64,000 nt of DNA from Nonomuraea longispora (lineage in GTDB: Bacteria; Actinomycetota; Actinomycetes; Streptosporangiales; Streptosporangiaceae). The DNA lies in assembly GCF_004348345.1 (NCBI RefSeq), contig NZ_SMJZ01000018.1, forward strand, positions 1 through 64,000, given 5' to 3'. The position numbers and the translations under genes were made by a program. The stretch's first letter is position 1, and every line of letters starts with the position of its first letter. Of this stretch, positions 50,016-59,886 are shown piece by piece. The notes below the pieces were generated by a model. That model was not told the DNA's origin, did no database searches, and saw only the letters and a list, made by a program, of their open reading frames with translations.

Positions 50016-51863
50016 TCACGTGAGCCAGGTCCCCGTCGGCCGGGGTATGGACTCGATGAGCTTCTTCGTGTACTGGTCGGCCGGGCGTGCCAGCACCTCG
50101 TCGACGGGACCTGACTCGACGATGTCGCCCCGGTACAACACGTAGACGCGATCGACGATCTGACGGACCATCGCCAGGTCGTGGGTGATGAAGAGGTAAC
50201 CGATGCCGCGGTCGCGGTGCAGCCTGGTGAGCAGGTTGAGGACCTGTGCCTGTGCTGACATGTCAAGTGCGGAAAGAGGTTCGTCGAAGACGAGGAGCTT
50301 CGGGCGGACCGCCAGCGCACGTGCGATGGCGACTCGCTGCCGCTGCCCACCGGACAGGATAACCGGTTTGCGTTGTGCCAGCTCCGCGGGCAGACCGACG
50401 GACTCGAGCAGCTCGGCGACCCGGGCCGAGGGGTCGGTCGCCGACGGGTCGTGCAGCCTGACCACCTCCTTCAGGGCCGACCCGATGGTGCGCATGGGAT
50501 TGAGCGACGAGTAAGGATCCTGGAACACCATCTGCACGGTGTGGCTCAGTCTGCGTCGGTCGCGGGCATCCAGGCGAGACCCGGCGCTCACGGCGACTCC
50601 GTCGACGACGAGCTCGCCGGACGTGATGCGCTCCAAGCCGACCAGCGATCGAGCGAGGGTCGTCTTGCCGGATCCCGACTCGCCGACCAGCCCGACGCTC
50701 TCGCCGTACCCGATCTCGAACGAGACGCCGGCAAGGGCCGGCGCCTGGTCACGGCGGCCGTCGAACACTTTGCGCACGTCACGACCGCGAACAAGAGGTC
50801 CGCCCGATGGCGGCCGGGCCGGTGGGAGTGGCTCGGCGAGCCTCATGCGGGAGCGCGGGTGCGCCATCTCGCCGTGGATCTCGCGTACGCGGGTGCACGC
50901 GGACAGGTGGCGCGGCGCCACCTCGGTCAGTGGCGGCGTGCCGTTCCGGCAGGTCGGCGTCGACCAGGCGCAGCGCGGCTCGAACGCGCATCGGCCGGCG
51001 ACGTCGTCGGGCACCGGCACCGCGCCCGGTATGCCGGTCAGCTCCGCCACGCGGCGGTCCACCGGTGGTTCGGAGATCAGCAGGCCGTGGGTGTAGGGAT
51101 GCATCGGTGTGCTCTCGAGCTCGGCGGCCGCCGCGGCCTCGACCAGGTGACCCGCGTAAAGGACGTAGACCCGGTCGCACATGGCGAAGGCGACGCGCAG
51201 GTCGTGGGTGATCAGGACAAGCCCCATGCCTCGAGCGGCCTGGAGCTTCTTCAGCAGCAGGAGGATGTCTCTCTGCGTCGTGACGTCCAGAGCCGTCGAC
51301 GGCTCGTCCGCGATGAGCACCTGTGGCTCGGACGCGATCGCCGCGGCGATCGCAACGCGCTGACGCATGCCGCCGGAAAGCTGGAAGGGATAGCGATCCG
51401 CCACGGCTTCGTCCGTAATGCCCACCTCGGCGAGCCGCTCGATCGACTCGGCGCGACGCTGCCGCCTGGATGTGCCCCGGCCGGCGTCGGGCAGCGACTC
51501 CTCGATGACGCGACCGCACTTCCTGACGGGATTGAGCATCGTGAACGGGTCCTGCATGACGAAACCCAGCTCCGAGCCGCGGATCCGGCGCCATTGTCGT
51601 TCGGTCAGTTCGAGCAGGCTGCGTCCGCCGTAACGGATCTCGCCACGCGACACGAACACGGAAGGCGGGAGCAGCCCGACGACGGCTCGGGCGGTCATCG
51701 ACTTCCCGCTGCCCGATTCGCCGACGATGCCCACCGTCTCGCCGGCCGCCAGGGAGAGATCCAGCGAGGACACGATGGTCGTCGCAGTGCCGCGTCCGGC
51801 TGCCTCGATGCGCAGCCGCCGTATTTCCAGCGCGGGCTCGTCCACGGATTCCACCTCGTTCAT
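50016..51863 (-). CDS. Oligopeptide ABC transporter ATPase, OppD-OppF fusion
   Basis: 615 residues with two full nucleotide-binding domains. Domain 1 (about 10-320): Walker A GESGSGKS, signature QLSGGMRQRVAIA, Walker B VLIADEPSTALD, and the Opp-type C-terminal Cys cluster (GRCAFEPRCAWSTPTCRNGTP) suggestive of an Fe-S site. Domain 2 (about 355-610): Walker A GESGSGKTT, signature LSGGQRQRVAIARAL, Walker B LLVFDEPLSALD. Both sites look catalytically intact. The start overlaps the OppC-type permease stop by 4 bp. Confidence 0.93.
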   Translation of the reverse strand: MNEVESVDEPALEIRRLRIEAAGRGTATTIVSSLDLSLAAGETVGIVGESGSGKSMTARAVVGLLPPSVFVSRGEIRYGGRSLLELTERQWRRIRGSELGFVMQDPFTMLNPVRKCGRVIEESLPDAGRGTSRRQRRAESIERLAEVGITDEAVADRYPFQLSGGMRQRVAIAAAIASEPQVLIADEPSTALDVTTQRDILLLLKKLQAARGMGLVLITHDLRVAFAMCDRVYVLYAGHLVEAAAAAELESTPMHPYTHGLLISEPPVDRRVAELTGIPGAVPVPDDVAGRCAFEPRCAWSTPTCRNGTPPLTEVAPRHLSACTRVREIHGEMAHPRSRMRLAEPLPPARPPSGGPLVRGRDVRKVFDGRRDQAPALAGVSFEIGYGESVGLVGESGSGKTTLARSLVGLERITSGELVVDGVAVSAGSRLDARDRRRLSHTVQMVFQDPYSSLNPMRTIGSALKEVVRLHDPSATDPSARVAELLESVGLPAELAQRKPVILSGGQRQRVAIARALAVRPKLLVFDEPLSALDMSAQAQVLNLLTRLHRDRGIGYLFITHDLAMVRQIVDRVYVLYRGDIVESGPVDEVLARPADQYTKKLIESIPRPTGTWLT

Positions 51864-52717
51864 CGGCTGAGGCCTCGCTCGGACAGGCGTTGGTACACCC
51901 AGTCACCCAGCAGGTTCACGCACGTCGCGGTGAGGATGAGCAGGCACCCTGGCGCCACGACCGAAGCCGGGTTCTCGAACAGGTTCGTACGGTTCTCCGC
52001 GATCATGAGGCCCCAGTCAGGTTGGCCGGCATCCGCGCCGAAGCCGAGGAAGGACAGGCCCGACAGTGAGACGAGCGCCATCGCGAACGCGAGGAAGGAG
52101 TTCGCCACGGTCACCGCGGACACATTCGGCCAGACATGGAAGAGAGTGAGACGCCACCACGGGACACCGAGTGTCCTGGCCGCCTCGACGTACGGGCGGG
52201 GGATCTGCTCGAGCGCGGCGCCGCGGATGACGCGCGCGTCGAACGGGACGAGCAGGACTCCGAGCACGGCGACGGCCACCCAGTAGCCTCCGCCGAGCGC
52301 GCCGATCACGACCACCGCGACGAGCAGGCCGGGGAGCGCGAGCATCAGGTCGACCCAGCGCATGACGACACTGTCGACCCACCCTCCACGGCATCCGGCG
52401 ATCAAGCCGAGGGCGTTGCCGAAGACCATCGACACCAGCGTGACGATCAGTGGTCCGAGGAGGGCGGCCCGCGCGCCGACGATGACCCGCGACAGGATGT
52501 CGCGCCCAAGCGCGTCCGTCCCGAGCCAGTGGCTCTCGGTGGGCGGACCGAGCCCGATGGTGAGATTCGCGCCCATCGCATCGTACGGCGCCATGGACGG
52601 CCCGAGGGCGAGCGCGCATATGACCGCGAGAAACGCGAAGCAGAGGCCGGCCGTCACGTCCGACCGGTTGGCGGTGCCATGCCGGCCGGATGCCGTCCTC
52701 TCGCTGACTCCGTTCAT
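51860..52717 (-). CDS. Oligopeptide ABC transporter permease, OppC type
   Basis: 285 residues. N-terminal signature GTDALGRDILSRVIVGARAALLG and EAA loop VEAARTLGVPWWRLTLFHVWPN, with about six helices. ATG 52717 overlaps the OppB-type stop by 4 bp; longer open frames upstream are shadow. Confidence 0.92.
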   Translation of the reverse strand: MNGVSERTASGRHGTANRSDVTAGLCFAFLAVICALALGPSMAPYDAMGANLTIGLGPPTESHWLGTDALGRDILSRVIVGARAALLGPLIVTLVSMVFGNALGLIAGCRGGWVDSVVMRWVDLMLALPGLLVAVVVIGALGGGYWVAVAVLGVLLVPFDARVIRGAALEQIPRPYVEAARTLGVPWWRLTLFHVWPNVSAVTVANSFLAFAMALVSLSGLSFLGFGADAGQPDWGLMIAENRTNLFENPASVVAPGCLLILTATCVNLLGDWVYQRLSERGLSR

Positions 52718-53682
52718 GCCGCCCGCCCTCCAAGTCGCACGCGGGGATCCACGGCCATGGAGAAGAGATCGGCGACCAGGTTCGCGGCGATGACGATGAC
52801 GGCGACCAGCATCACCACTCCCTGGACCATCGGCACGTCCTTGGCGGCGACGGCCTGCACGAGCAGGCTTCCGATCCCTTGCAGCGAGAACGCGACCTCG
52901 ACGAGGACGGCGCCGACGACGAACTGGATGAAGGTGAGCGCGCTGATCGTCGTGATGGGGATCAGCGCGTTCCGCCCCACGTAGCGGAAGAGCACGGTGG
53001 TGATCGACAGGCCACGTGCGCGCGCGAACACGACGTGATCCTGGTCGAGCACCCCGAGCATCGCGGTGCGGGTGTGCTTGACCAGGAAGGCCGTGCTGGA
53101 GGTGGCGAGTGCGAGCGCCGGCAGCGTGAGGTGCCACAACGTGTCGAGGAAATCGGTGCCCTGCCCGAAGGCGGGGAACACCGGCACGAGGATGGCGAAG
53201 GCGTACAGCAGCAGGAGCGCGGTCGCGAACGCCGGAGCACTGAGCCCGACGAGCGTCGACGCCACGATGGCGCGGTCGAGGATGCTGTTCCTTCGCAACG
53301 CGGCGAACAGGCCGAGCAGGACGCCGGCCACGGTGGTCAGGACGAAGGCGTAGCCGCCGAGGAAGAGAGAGACGCGCAGCCGTGCGCCCAGTTCATCGGT
53401 CACGGGCAGCGCCGTCTGGATGGACTGGCCGAAGTCGAGCGTGACGGCGTCCTTCACCCAGATCCAGTACTGCGTCAGGAGTGGCTCGTCGAGGTGGTGC
53501 TCGGCCCTGAGGCGCTGCAGTTGCTCGGGCGGGATCGATCCCTTGCCGCCGGCGAGGATCTGCTCGGCGCTTCCCGGTGAGAGGTACACCAGCGAGAACA
53601 CCGCAAGAGAGATGACAGCCAGCAGCAGGCATGCCGCCACGAGACGCTTGAACAGAAGGAAGGCCGTGCTCCGCACACTCAT
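52714..53682 (-). CDS. Oligopeptide ABC transporter permease, OppB type
   Basis: 322 residues, six helices. The OppB hallmarks are the N-terminal membrane segment followed by an extracellular loop (LSPGSAEQILAGGKGS), the TLPALALATSSTAFLVKHTRTAMLGVLDQDHVVFARARGLS loop with the EAA-like motif, and VEVAFSLQGIGSLLVQA. The gap to the binding-protein gene is five bases. Confidence 0.92.
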   Translation of the reverse strand: MSVRSTAFLLFKRLVAACLLLAVISLAVFSLVYLSPGSAEQILAGGKGSIPPEQLQRLRAEHHLDEPLLTQYWIWVKDAVTLDFGQSIQTALPVTDELGARLRVSLFLGGYAFVLTTVAGVLLGLFAALRRNSILDRAIVASTLVGLSAPAFATALLLLYAFAILVPVFPAFGQGTDFLDTLWHLTLPALALATSSTAFLVKHTRTAMLGVLDQDHVVFARARGLSITTVLFRYVGRNALIPITTISALTFIQFVVGAVLVEVAFSLQGIGSLLVQAVAAKDVPMVQGVVMLVAVIVIAANLVADLFSMAVDPRVRLGGRAA

Positions 53683-53687
53683 CGTCG

Positions 53688-55250
53688 CTACGCCTTCGCC
53701 TTGATGGACAGCGCCCATGGCTGGACCGAGTACATCTCGTCGAACCCTGGCCAGACGAACTGCTCGGAAAGGGCGACGTACCCCTCGAGCGAGTAGAGCG
53801 GCACGTAGGGGACGTCCTCCGACACCTGGTGCAGCAGGTCGCGGTAGATAGACAGGCGCTTCTCCGGGGTGTCGGTACGCAGGCCCACCCGGACCAAGCG
53901 GTCGACCTCTGGTTTCGTGTAGTCGGCGACGTTGGTGCCGCCCTCGGTGGCGGCGGCCGAGTCCAGCAGGATGCCGGGATAGAAGCTCGGGTCGGGCACC
54001 GTGCCGCAACCGATCGGCATGGTGAAGACGGGGATGTCCGCACGGGGTCCGTAGAGCTGCTTGAGCCACTGACTGTTCGGCACCCTCTTGACAGCGATCC
54101 TGATCCCGATCTTGGCGAGGCTCGCTGCGAGCGCCTGGTTGGCGATGCTGGTCTCGGTCAGGTTGGACGACGTGTTGATGGTGGCGCTGAAACCGCCGGG
54201 GTACGCCGAGCGGGCGAGCTCCGAGCGCGCCTTGTCCAGGTCGTACTCGTAGGTGGGGAGCGACTCGTAGAGCTTGTCCGCTTCCGCGGCGGGCACGGCG
54301 CCGTCCCACATGGGCCGGGGAATGAGTTGGGAGGTGGGAGTGACGTCGTCGCCGAGGGCTTTCACGATGCCTTCCCTGTCGACTGCGTGCGCGACCGCCC
54401 GCCGGACGTGGATGTCGCTCCACGGCTCCAGCTTCGTGTTCATGCTCATGACCATGGACGAACAGGTCGGTCCGCTGCTGACCAGCTTCGTCCCCGATAT
54501 CGACTCGTACGAGCGCGCGTCGGCGGGGAACGCGACGTCGATCTCGCCGGCGCGGAACGCGAAGGCGGCGCTCGTGTCGTCGGCCAGGAATTCGATCTTG
54601 ATCTGGCCGAATGCCGGTCGGCCGTTCCAGTAGTCGTCGTTACGGACCAGCTCGACGCCACGGGTGGCGGCGAGGTCCGCGAACTTCCAGGGGCCTGTGC
54701 CCATGACCAGCACACCGGGCTTCCCGTGGGAGTCCCCGTGCTTCTCGGCGAACGCCTTCTGGAACACGGGAGCCAACGTCGGCGTGTATTTCCAGCTGGC
54801 GTCGGGATGCTTCAGCGTCACGCGCACGGTGTCGCCATCGTCGGCGGTGATGTCCCGCACGCTCGCGAAGAACGACGCCAGCTGTGACTTCGCCCGGCGC
54901 GCGTGGTTCATCGAGAACGCGACGTCGTCCGCGGTGAGTGCGGAGCCGTCCCAGAACGTGATCCCTGGCCGCAGTGTGTAGAGGTAGGTCGTCGCATCGG
55001 GATGCGCCACCGATTTCGCGAGGTGTGGTTCGAGCTTGCCGTCGGGGGCGACCCGCATGAGGCGCTCCACGCCGAGCGACGTCACGGTGAAGCCCACCGA
55101 GCTCGTGCTAGCGGTGTCGTCGAGGGTGCTCACCGTACCGGTGAGTCCCACGGTCAGCACGTCGGTGTCTGCTTGGGATGCGTTGTTCGCGCAGCTCACC
55201 GAGCATGCTGACGTCAGCGCCAGGCATGCCGTGATCATCCTGAGGCTCAT
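53688..55250 (-). CDS. Oligopeptide ABC transporter substrate-binding lipoprotein, OppA/DppA type
   Basis: 520 residues from ATG 55250; the frame is open further but the upstream part is non-coding in character. Lipoprotein signal with Cys near 16-20 (LTSACSVSC). SBP_bac_5 fold: PDGKLEPHLAKSV, YLYTLRPGITFWDGSALTADDVAFSMNHARR, VMGTGPWKF, LVRNDDYW and the C-terminal DVPYVPLYSLEGYVAL. The family binds peptides, but also opines, nickel chelates and plant signals. First gene of the operon OppA-B-C-DF-MOSC, divergent from the hydrolase operon with 187 bp between the starts. Confidence 0.9.
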   Translation of the reverse strand: MSLRMITACLALTSACSVSCANNASQADTDVLTVGLTGTVSTLDDTASTSSVGFTVTSLGVERLMRVAPDGKLEPHLAKSVAHPDATTYLYTLRPGITFWDGSALTADDVAFSMNHARRAKSQLASFFASVRDITADDGDTVRVTLKHPDASWKYTPTLAPVFQKAFAEKHGDSHGKPGVLVMGTGPWKFADLAATRGVELVRNDDYWNGRPAFGQIKIEFLADDTSAAFAFRAGEIDVAFPADARSYESISGTKLVSSGPTCSSMVMSMNTKLEPWSDIHVRRAVAHAVDREGIVKALGDDVTPTSQLIPRPMWDGAVPAAEADKLYESLPTYEYDLDKARSELARSAYPGGFSATINTSSNLTETSIANQALAASLAKIGIRIAVKRVPNSQWLKQLYGPRADIPVFTMPIGCGTVPDPSFYPGILLDSAAATEGGTNVADYTKPEVDRLVRVGLRTDTPEKRLSIYRDLLHQVSEDVPYVPLYSLEGYVALSEQFVWPGFDEMYSVQPWALSIKAKA

Positions 55251-55437
55251 GCTGCTCTCGACCTCTCTCCTTGCGCTCGGCGCGACAGAGACGTGAATGG
55301 AGGACGTGGGGGGTGCCGACGGGCGGGGGCCACGGTCGGGTGGATGCAGGGCCACGCTCCGCACCGTTGACCCGAGGCCTGAGCCTTGGGGGTGCGTCGC
55401 GATAGTAATATCTTACATTGAAGGTGCTACATATGGT
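55251..55437. promoter_or_regulatory. Divergent promoter region between the importer and hydrolase operons
   Basis: 187 bp. The 40 bases before ATG 55438 are AT-rich compared with their surroundings and contain TACATT (55414-55419), TACATA (55428-55433) and, on the minus strand, ATGTAGCA (55432-55425), the same octamer found at 46031. TACATA is four bases from the ATG and there is no Shine-Dalgarno, so the first hydrolase mRNA may be leaderless. Confidence 0.45.
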
Positions 55438-57405
55438 ATGACCGAGATTAGCGTGGAGTCAACCAGCTCGCCGGTCAGGCGTTCGCCGGCCGGCAAGGAA
55501 GAGGTGTGCACCTTGGTCAAGAAGGCACAGGCCCGGCTCGTCGACGTCGCACCGGAGCTCCACGAGTTCCTTCTGAACGGAACACTTCCGCCGCCGGAGT
55601 TCCCCGCGTCCGCCATCACGTGCGAGACGGTCCAGGTCACGATGCGGGACGGGGTGCGACTCGCGACCGACGTCTACCTTCCGCCGGTCCACCGAGCGCC
55701 GGTCCTGGTCAGCCGCGGCCCGATTCCCCGAGATGTCGAGGCGTTCGGCGTGACGGCGGCGTTGACGGCATTCGCGCGGCGCGGCTACGCCGTGGTGTCA
55801 CAGGACTGCCGGGGAACCGGCGAGAGCGAGCCGGCCGACTGGGACTACCTGGTGCACGAGCGGGAAGACGGCCCGGACCTCATTGACTGGATCTGCGAGC
55901 AGGAGTGGTACGGCGGGTTCATCGCGTCGTGCGGCGGGTCCTACACCGGTCTCACGCAGTGGTGCATGTCGGCTAACCCCGCGATGTCGGCGATCGCGCC
56001 GGCGGTCAGCGGACTCGGGATCGCCGTCAACACCGTACATCTGTACATGTTCGTCAACTCTTATGCGCGGGTCGTCGGCAACGGCGCGGACAAGGTGCCC
56101 GTTTCCCTCTTCGACATGGAGCGGGTGTTCGAGCAAGAGACACTGGCAGGCGGCTACTTCAACGAGCCGTTGCAACTGCCGCTGCCGGAGTGGCTGGTGC
56201 AGGAGTACCCCGTCGTCACGGGCATGCACCCGGCCGAGGCACGACAGTGGTTGTGGGAGCGCTACTGCGGTCTTTCGAGCGCGCGACGCGCCGAGTTCGT
56301 TCGTCGAGCGAGGGGCGTCGACCACGTGACGATGACGGACATGGAGGCCATGTCGGACATCTTCGGCCACCGCATCTCTCACGCCAGGCACATCATGCCG
56401 CACGCCGACCCCGCGGAGATGTGCCGGCTCGTCACCGCTCCGCCGCTGATGCTCACCGCGTGGTACGACTGGGGCGTCAACGACGCCCTCGCCACGTTCC
56501 GGATGCTGCGCCGCGAAGGACGCCCCGAGGTCGCCGACGGCGCACGCATCATCATCACCCCGAGGGCACACAACCGGCCTGGATACCGGCTGGGCACGGA
56601 CGAGCATCCCGAACTGGTGCGCCCGTCGAACATGCTGGACCAGGTCGGCTTCCTCGACCACTGGTTCACCTCCGTACGCAACGGCACGACGGAGTCCTGG
56701 CCGAGGGTGACCTACTACCTGATGGGCGCCAACGAGTGGCGGACGGCGTCCGACTGGCCGGTGCCGGAGGCGACGGAACGTGCCTTCTATCTCGGCGGTG
56801 AAGGGGTGCTCTCGACGAGCCCGCCTTCTGCGGGCGCTGAGCCGGACGTCTACGCCTACGATCCCGAGGATCCGACGCCTACCGTCGCGGGGAGTTTCGT
56901 CTCGTTCCACTACACCCCGGGCAGTGGAGACGTGAGCGAGGTCCAGCGACGCGGTGACGTGCTGGTGTACACGACGCCGCCGCTCGATGAGGATCTCGAC
57001 GTCGTCGGCCCGCTCGTCATGGTCCTCTACGCCGGCTCCAGCGCGGTGGACACCGACTTCAACGTCCGCCTCAGCGACGTCTGGCCGGACGGCCGCGCGT
57101 TCCACGTCCAGAGCGGGATGCTTCGCGCCCGCTACCGCACCGATGACGGCGCACCTGAGCTGCTCGATCCCGGGAAGATCTATCGACTCGAGGTGGACAT
57201 GTGGGCGACGGCGATGAGGTTCAGGGCCGGGCACCGCCTCCGCGTCGACATCTCCTCCGCCGACTTCCCCCGCTTCGACAGGAACACCAACCTGGGCGGC
57301 GAGCCCGGCGCTCCGGTCGTCGCCACCCAGACGATCTACCGTGACCGAGACCATCCGTCCCACCTTGTCGTCCCCGTCGTCGACACCTCGGCGACGGAGG
57401 AATGA
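55438..57405 (+). CDS. CocE/NonD-family hydrolase (X-Pro dipeptidyl-peptidase-like), member 1
   Basis: 655 residues. Alpha/beta-hydrolase domain with MRDGVRLATDVYLPP, SQDCRGTGESE, nucleophile Ser168 in SCGGSYTGLTQ, acid Asp344 in AWYDWG, and His378 in TPRAHNRPG. It is followed by the jelly-roll PepX_C domain (about 440-650; GPLVMVLYAGSSAVDTDFNVRLSDVWPDG, RVDISSADFPRFDRNTN). No signal peptide, so it acts in the cytoplasm on imported substrate. The family hydrolyses esters or amides: cocaine, glutaryl-7-ACA, alpha-amino-acid esters and Xaa-Pro peptides. First gene of a five-hydrolase operon. Confidence 0.88.
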   Translation: MTEISVESTSSPVRRSPAGKEEVCTLVKKAQARLVDVAPELHEFLLNGTLPPPEFPASAITCETVQVTMRDGVRLATDVYLPPVHRAPVLVSRGPIPRDVEAFGVTAALTAFARRGYAVVSQDCRGTGESEPADWDYLVHEREDGPDLIDWICEQEWYGGFIASCGGSYTGLTQWCMSANPAMSAIAPAVSGLGIAVNTVHLYMFVNSYARVVGNGADKVPVSLFDMERVFEQETLAGGYFNEPLQLPLPEWLVQEYPVVTGMHPAEARQWLWERYCGLSSARRAEFVRRARGVDHVTMTDMEAMSDIFGHRISHARHIMPHADPAEMCRLVTAPPLMLTAWYDWGVNDALATFRMLRREGRPEVADGARIIITPRAHNRPGYRLGTDEHPELVRPSNMLDQVGFLDHWFTSVRNGTTESWPRVTYYLMGANEWRTASDWPVPEATERAFYLGGEGVLSTSPPSAGAEPDVYAYDPEDPTPTVAGSFVSFHYTPGSGDVSEVQRRGDVLVYTTPPLDEDLDVVGPLVMVLYAGSSAVDTDFNVRLSDVWPDGRAFHVQSGMLRARYRTDDGAPELLDPGKIYRLEVDMWATAMRFRAGHRLRVDISSADFPRFDRNTNLGGEPGAPVVATQTIYRDRDHPSHLVVPVVDTSATEE

Positions 57406-57412
57406 GCCGCAG

Positions 57413-58486
57413 ATGGACACCGCACGCCTGCACGCCGACGCCCAGGTCGTCGACGCGCACAACGACCTGATCCTCCTCGTGGACCACATGGACAAGCGGG
57501 GCAGGACCGACCACTTCGCTGAGTTCTGGCTACCCGAGCTGCGTGCCGGCGGAGTCGACGTCCAGGTGCTGCCCATCTGGATCGACGAGGACCACCAGTC
57601 CGAGGGAGCCCTGCGCCGTACGTTGCTCCTCGCCGAGCGGATCCACGAGCTGGCCGCCCAGTACCCGGATGACGTGGCGATCTGTTCGACGGCGGCGGAC
57701 ATCGACGCGGCGAACCGGAGCGGCAGGATCGCGCTCGTCATGGCGATCGAGGGGGCACATGGCATCGGCCAGGACCCGAAGCTGATCAGGACCATGTTCA
57801 GGGCCGGCGTGCGCGTCGCGTCGATCGCGCACTACGGCCGCACCCTCCTCGCCGACGGCAGCGGCCTGGACGACACGGCGCGGGGCGGACTCACCCCGCA
57901 GGGCATCGAGGTGTTCACCGAGATGGAGCGCCTCGGCATGGTCTTCGACGTCAGCCATCTCGGCGTCAACGGCGTGGAGGACGTGCTGAACCTCGCCAGC
58001 CGGCCGCTTCTCGCCACCCACTCGACGTGCCTCGTCATCACCGACAACCATCGCAGCCTCGGCGACGACCAGATCAGACGGATCGCCGCACTGGGCGGCG
58101 TCGTCGGCGTCGCGGCCGCGATCCCCTGGTTCATCGACCCGCACAACCCTACGGCCGACCGCGTCGTCGACCACATCGAGCACGTCGTGGACATCGCCGG
58201 CATCGACCACGTCGGGCTCGGACCCGACATCATCGACGACTACTTCCAGGAGGTCTGGGGCGGCTGGCCGGCGCACGCCGGAGATCCGAGCGGCAACGCC
58301 GGGGCCATCGGCCCGTACGAACCCGCCGAGATCAAACGGCCGTCGGACCTCGTGAAGGTCACGGACGCGATGGTACGGAGAGGTTTCGGCGAGCAGGACG
58401 TCAAGAAGGTCCTCGGCGACAATGTGATGCGCGTCTTCCGCCAGGTCATGGGCGTCCCGTCGCAGCGGGAACGGCCGTCGTCGTGA
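57413..58486 (+). CDS. Membrane dipeptidase (renal dipeptidase family M19)
   Basis: 357 residues. Binuclear zinc site complete: His16 and Asp18 (VDAHNDL), Glu113 (MAIEGAHG), His182 (DVSHLG), His203 (ATHSTC) and Asp272 (GLGPDIID). M19 enzymes cleave dipeptides, accept D-residues at the C-terminal position and can open carbapenems. No signal peptide or membrane anchor, despite the family name. It starts 7 bp after the previous stop and ends in a one-base overlap (TGATG) with the next gene. Confidence 0.9.
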   Translation: MDTARLHADAQVVDAHNDLILLVDHMDKRGRTDHFAEFWLPELRAGGVDVQVLPIWIDEDHQSEGALRRTLLLAERIHELAAQYPDDVAICSTAADIDAANRSGRIALVMAIEGAHGIGQDPKLIRTMFRAGVRVASIAHYGRTLLADGSGLDDTARGGLTPQGIEVFTEMERLGMVFDVSHLGVNGVEDVLNLASRPLLATHSTCLVITDNHRSLGDDQIRRIAALGGVVGVAAAIPWFIDPHNPTADRVVDHIEHVVDIAGIDHVGLGPDIIDDYFQEVWGGWPAHAGDPSGNAGAIGPYEPAEIKRPSDLVKVTDAMVRRGFGEQDVKKVLGDNVMRVFRQVMGVPSQRERPSS

Positions 58487-59886
58487 TGGCCGGGACCGAC
58501 CTGCGGCGCCGGCTCGAGACGCTGCGAGCGGGGCACGGCGTGCCCGGCTTCGTCGTCGGTGCTCACCATGCCGGTCGCACTTCGGTCGCCGCCTGCGGCG
58601 TCGCGAACCTCGACACGCAGGCCGAGATGACTCCCGACACCGCGTTCCTGACCGGCTCCGTCACGAAAGTGTGGACGACCGCCCTGGTCATGACATTTGT
58701 CGAAGAGGGCAAGATCGACCTTGACCAGCGGATCGTGGACTACGCGCCAGACGTCCAGTTCGGCGCGGACACGACGGCGGCCGGGGCGATGACCGTCCGG
58801 CAACTGCTCAACCATTCCAGCGGTACTGACGCGGGCGACTATCTCGTCGACACCGGCCCGTACCCGGACGGGGTGGACCGTTACGTCGACCTGCTGCGTG
58901 ACGTCGGAAAGCTGCACGAACCAGGCGCCACCGCCTCCTACAACAACGCCGGCTGGTTCGTCGTCGAGGTGATTCTCAAGCGACTGACCGGCAAGAACTT
59001 TCTCCAACTGCTCCAGGAACGGGTGATCGACCGACTCGAGCTCGAACGAACCAGCGCAGACCCCGGGAACGCCGGCATGCATCACACCGCCATCGGCCAC
59101 TTCCCCGCGGCGCCGGGGCACGTGCCGACCACGCGGTTCATGTTGCCGGAGACGCTGGCCGCGGCGGGATCGACTCTGATCACGACGGTCGGCGACACGC
59201 TCCGTTTTCTGCGCGCATTCCTCGACCCTCCGGACCTCGTGAATCGGCTCCTCGCGCCGGCGTCCGTCGCGGCCATGCGCACACCGACGGTCGCAGAACC
59301 GCCCGGGCCCGAGACCGGCTACTGCCTGGGCTGGCGCTATACCGCACGCGAGGGCGGACTGGTGTACTCCCACGGCGGCGGCTCCAACGGAGGCACGGCG
59401 TTCGCCGTGCTCTCCCCACGCGACGACCTGGCGTACATCGCCTTCGCCAACTCGAACGCGTCAGCCGCTCTCCACGCGGATGCGCTCGAACTGTTCCTCC
59501 CTCCCGAACGGTCTCCGCTGCGCCTCCCGCACCAGAACCACGACGCAGAAGCCCTTGGGCTCAGCCGGTGCGCCGGAACCTACCTGCGTAAGAGCAGAAG
59601 GCTCACCGTCACGCCGCACGGCGAGAGGCTGCGCGTGAGGGTCGAACCCGTCCTCGACGACCTCCAAGGAGCCGAGATCTACGAGACGGGAGCCGCCACG
59701 GAGTTCGACGCCGTCCCGGACGGCCCGCACTCGGCCGTCGCCGACATGGCCGGCCTCTTCGACGGCCGGACCCGCCTGCACTTCTCCCAGGCGGATCACA
59801 CCGGTCGCTACCAGCTCGTCTACCTGGATGGCCGCCTCGCGCGCCGGGTAGAGCCCGCACTTCCTGGAAGGGATGAGGATGACTGA
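58486..59886 (+). CDS. Serine beta-lactamase-like hydrolase (class C / peptidase S12 family)
   Basis: 466 residues. SxxK at Ser58-Lys61 (TGSVTK), YxN at Tyr152-Asn154 (SYNNAG), and HGG at 296-298 (YSHGGGSNGGT) in place of KTG. All three active-site motifs of the S12/class C fold are therefore present. A C-terminal beta domain of about 110 residues (after 345) resembles the lipocalin-like domain of D-aminopeptidases and Pab87-type peptidases. No signal peptide: an intracellular D-amino-acid peptidase or esterase is more likely than a resistance beta-lactamase. GTG 58483 immediately before the ATG is an alternative start. Confidence 0.86.
   Translation: MAGTDLRRRLETLRAGHGVPGFVVGAHHAGRTSVAACGVANLDTQAEMTPDTAFLTGSVTKVWTTALVMTFVEEGKIDLDQRIVDYAPDVQFGADTTAAGAMTVRQLLNHSSGTDAGDYLVDTGPYPDGVDRYVDLLRDVGKLHEPGATASYNNAGWFVVEVILKRLTGKNFLQLLQERVIDRLELERTSADPGNAGMHHTAIGHFPAAPGHVPTTRFMLPETLAAAGSTLITTVGDTLRFLRAFLDPPDLVNRLLAPASVAAMRTPTVAEPPGPETGYCLGWRYTAREGGLVYSHGGGSNGGTAFAVLSPRDDLAYIAFANSNASAALHADALELFLPPERSPLRLPHQNHDAEALGLSRCAGTYLRKSRRLTVTPHGERLRVRVEPVLDDLQGAEIYETGAATEFDAVPDGPHSAVADMAGLFDGRTRLHFSQADHTGRYQLVYLDGRLARRVEPALPGRDEDD

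Noticed and set aside
58486-59886. Beta-lactam resistance gene
   Set aside because: The S12/class C motifs are present, but there is no signal peptide, the third motif is HGG, and the gene lies inside a peptide-catabolic operon. A D-aminopeptidase or esterase role is more likely.
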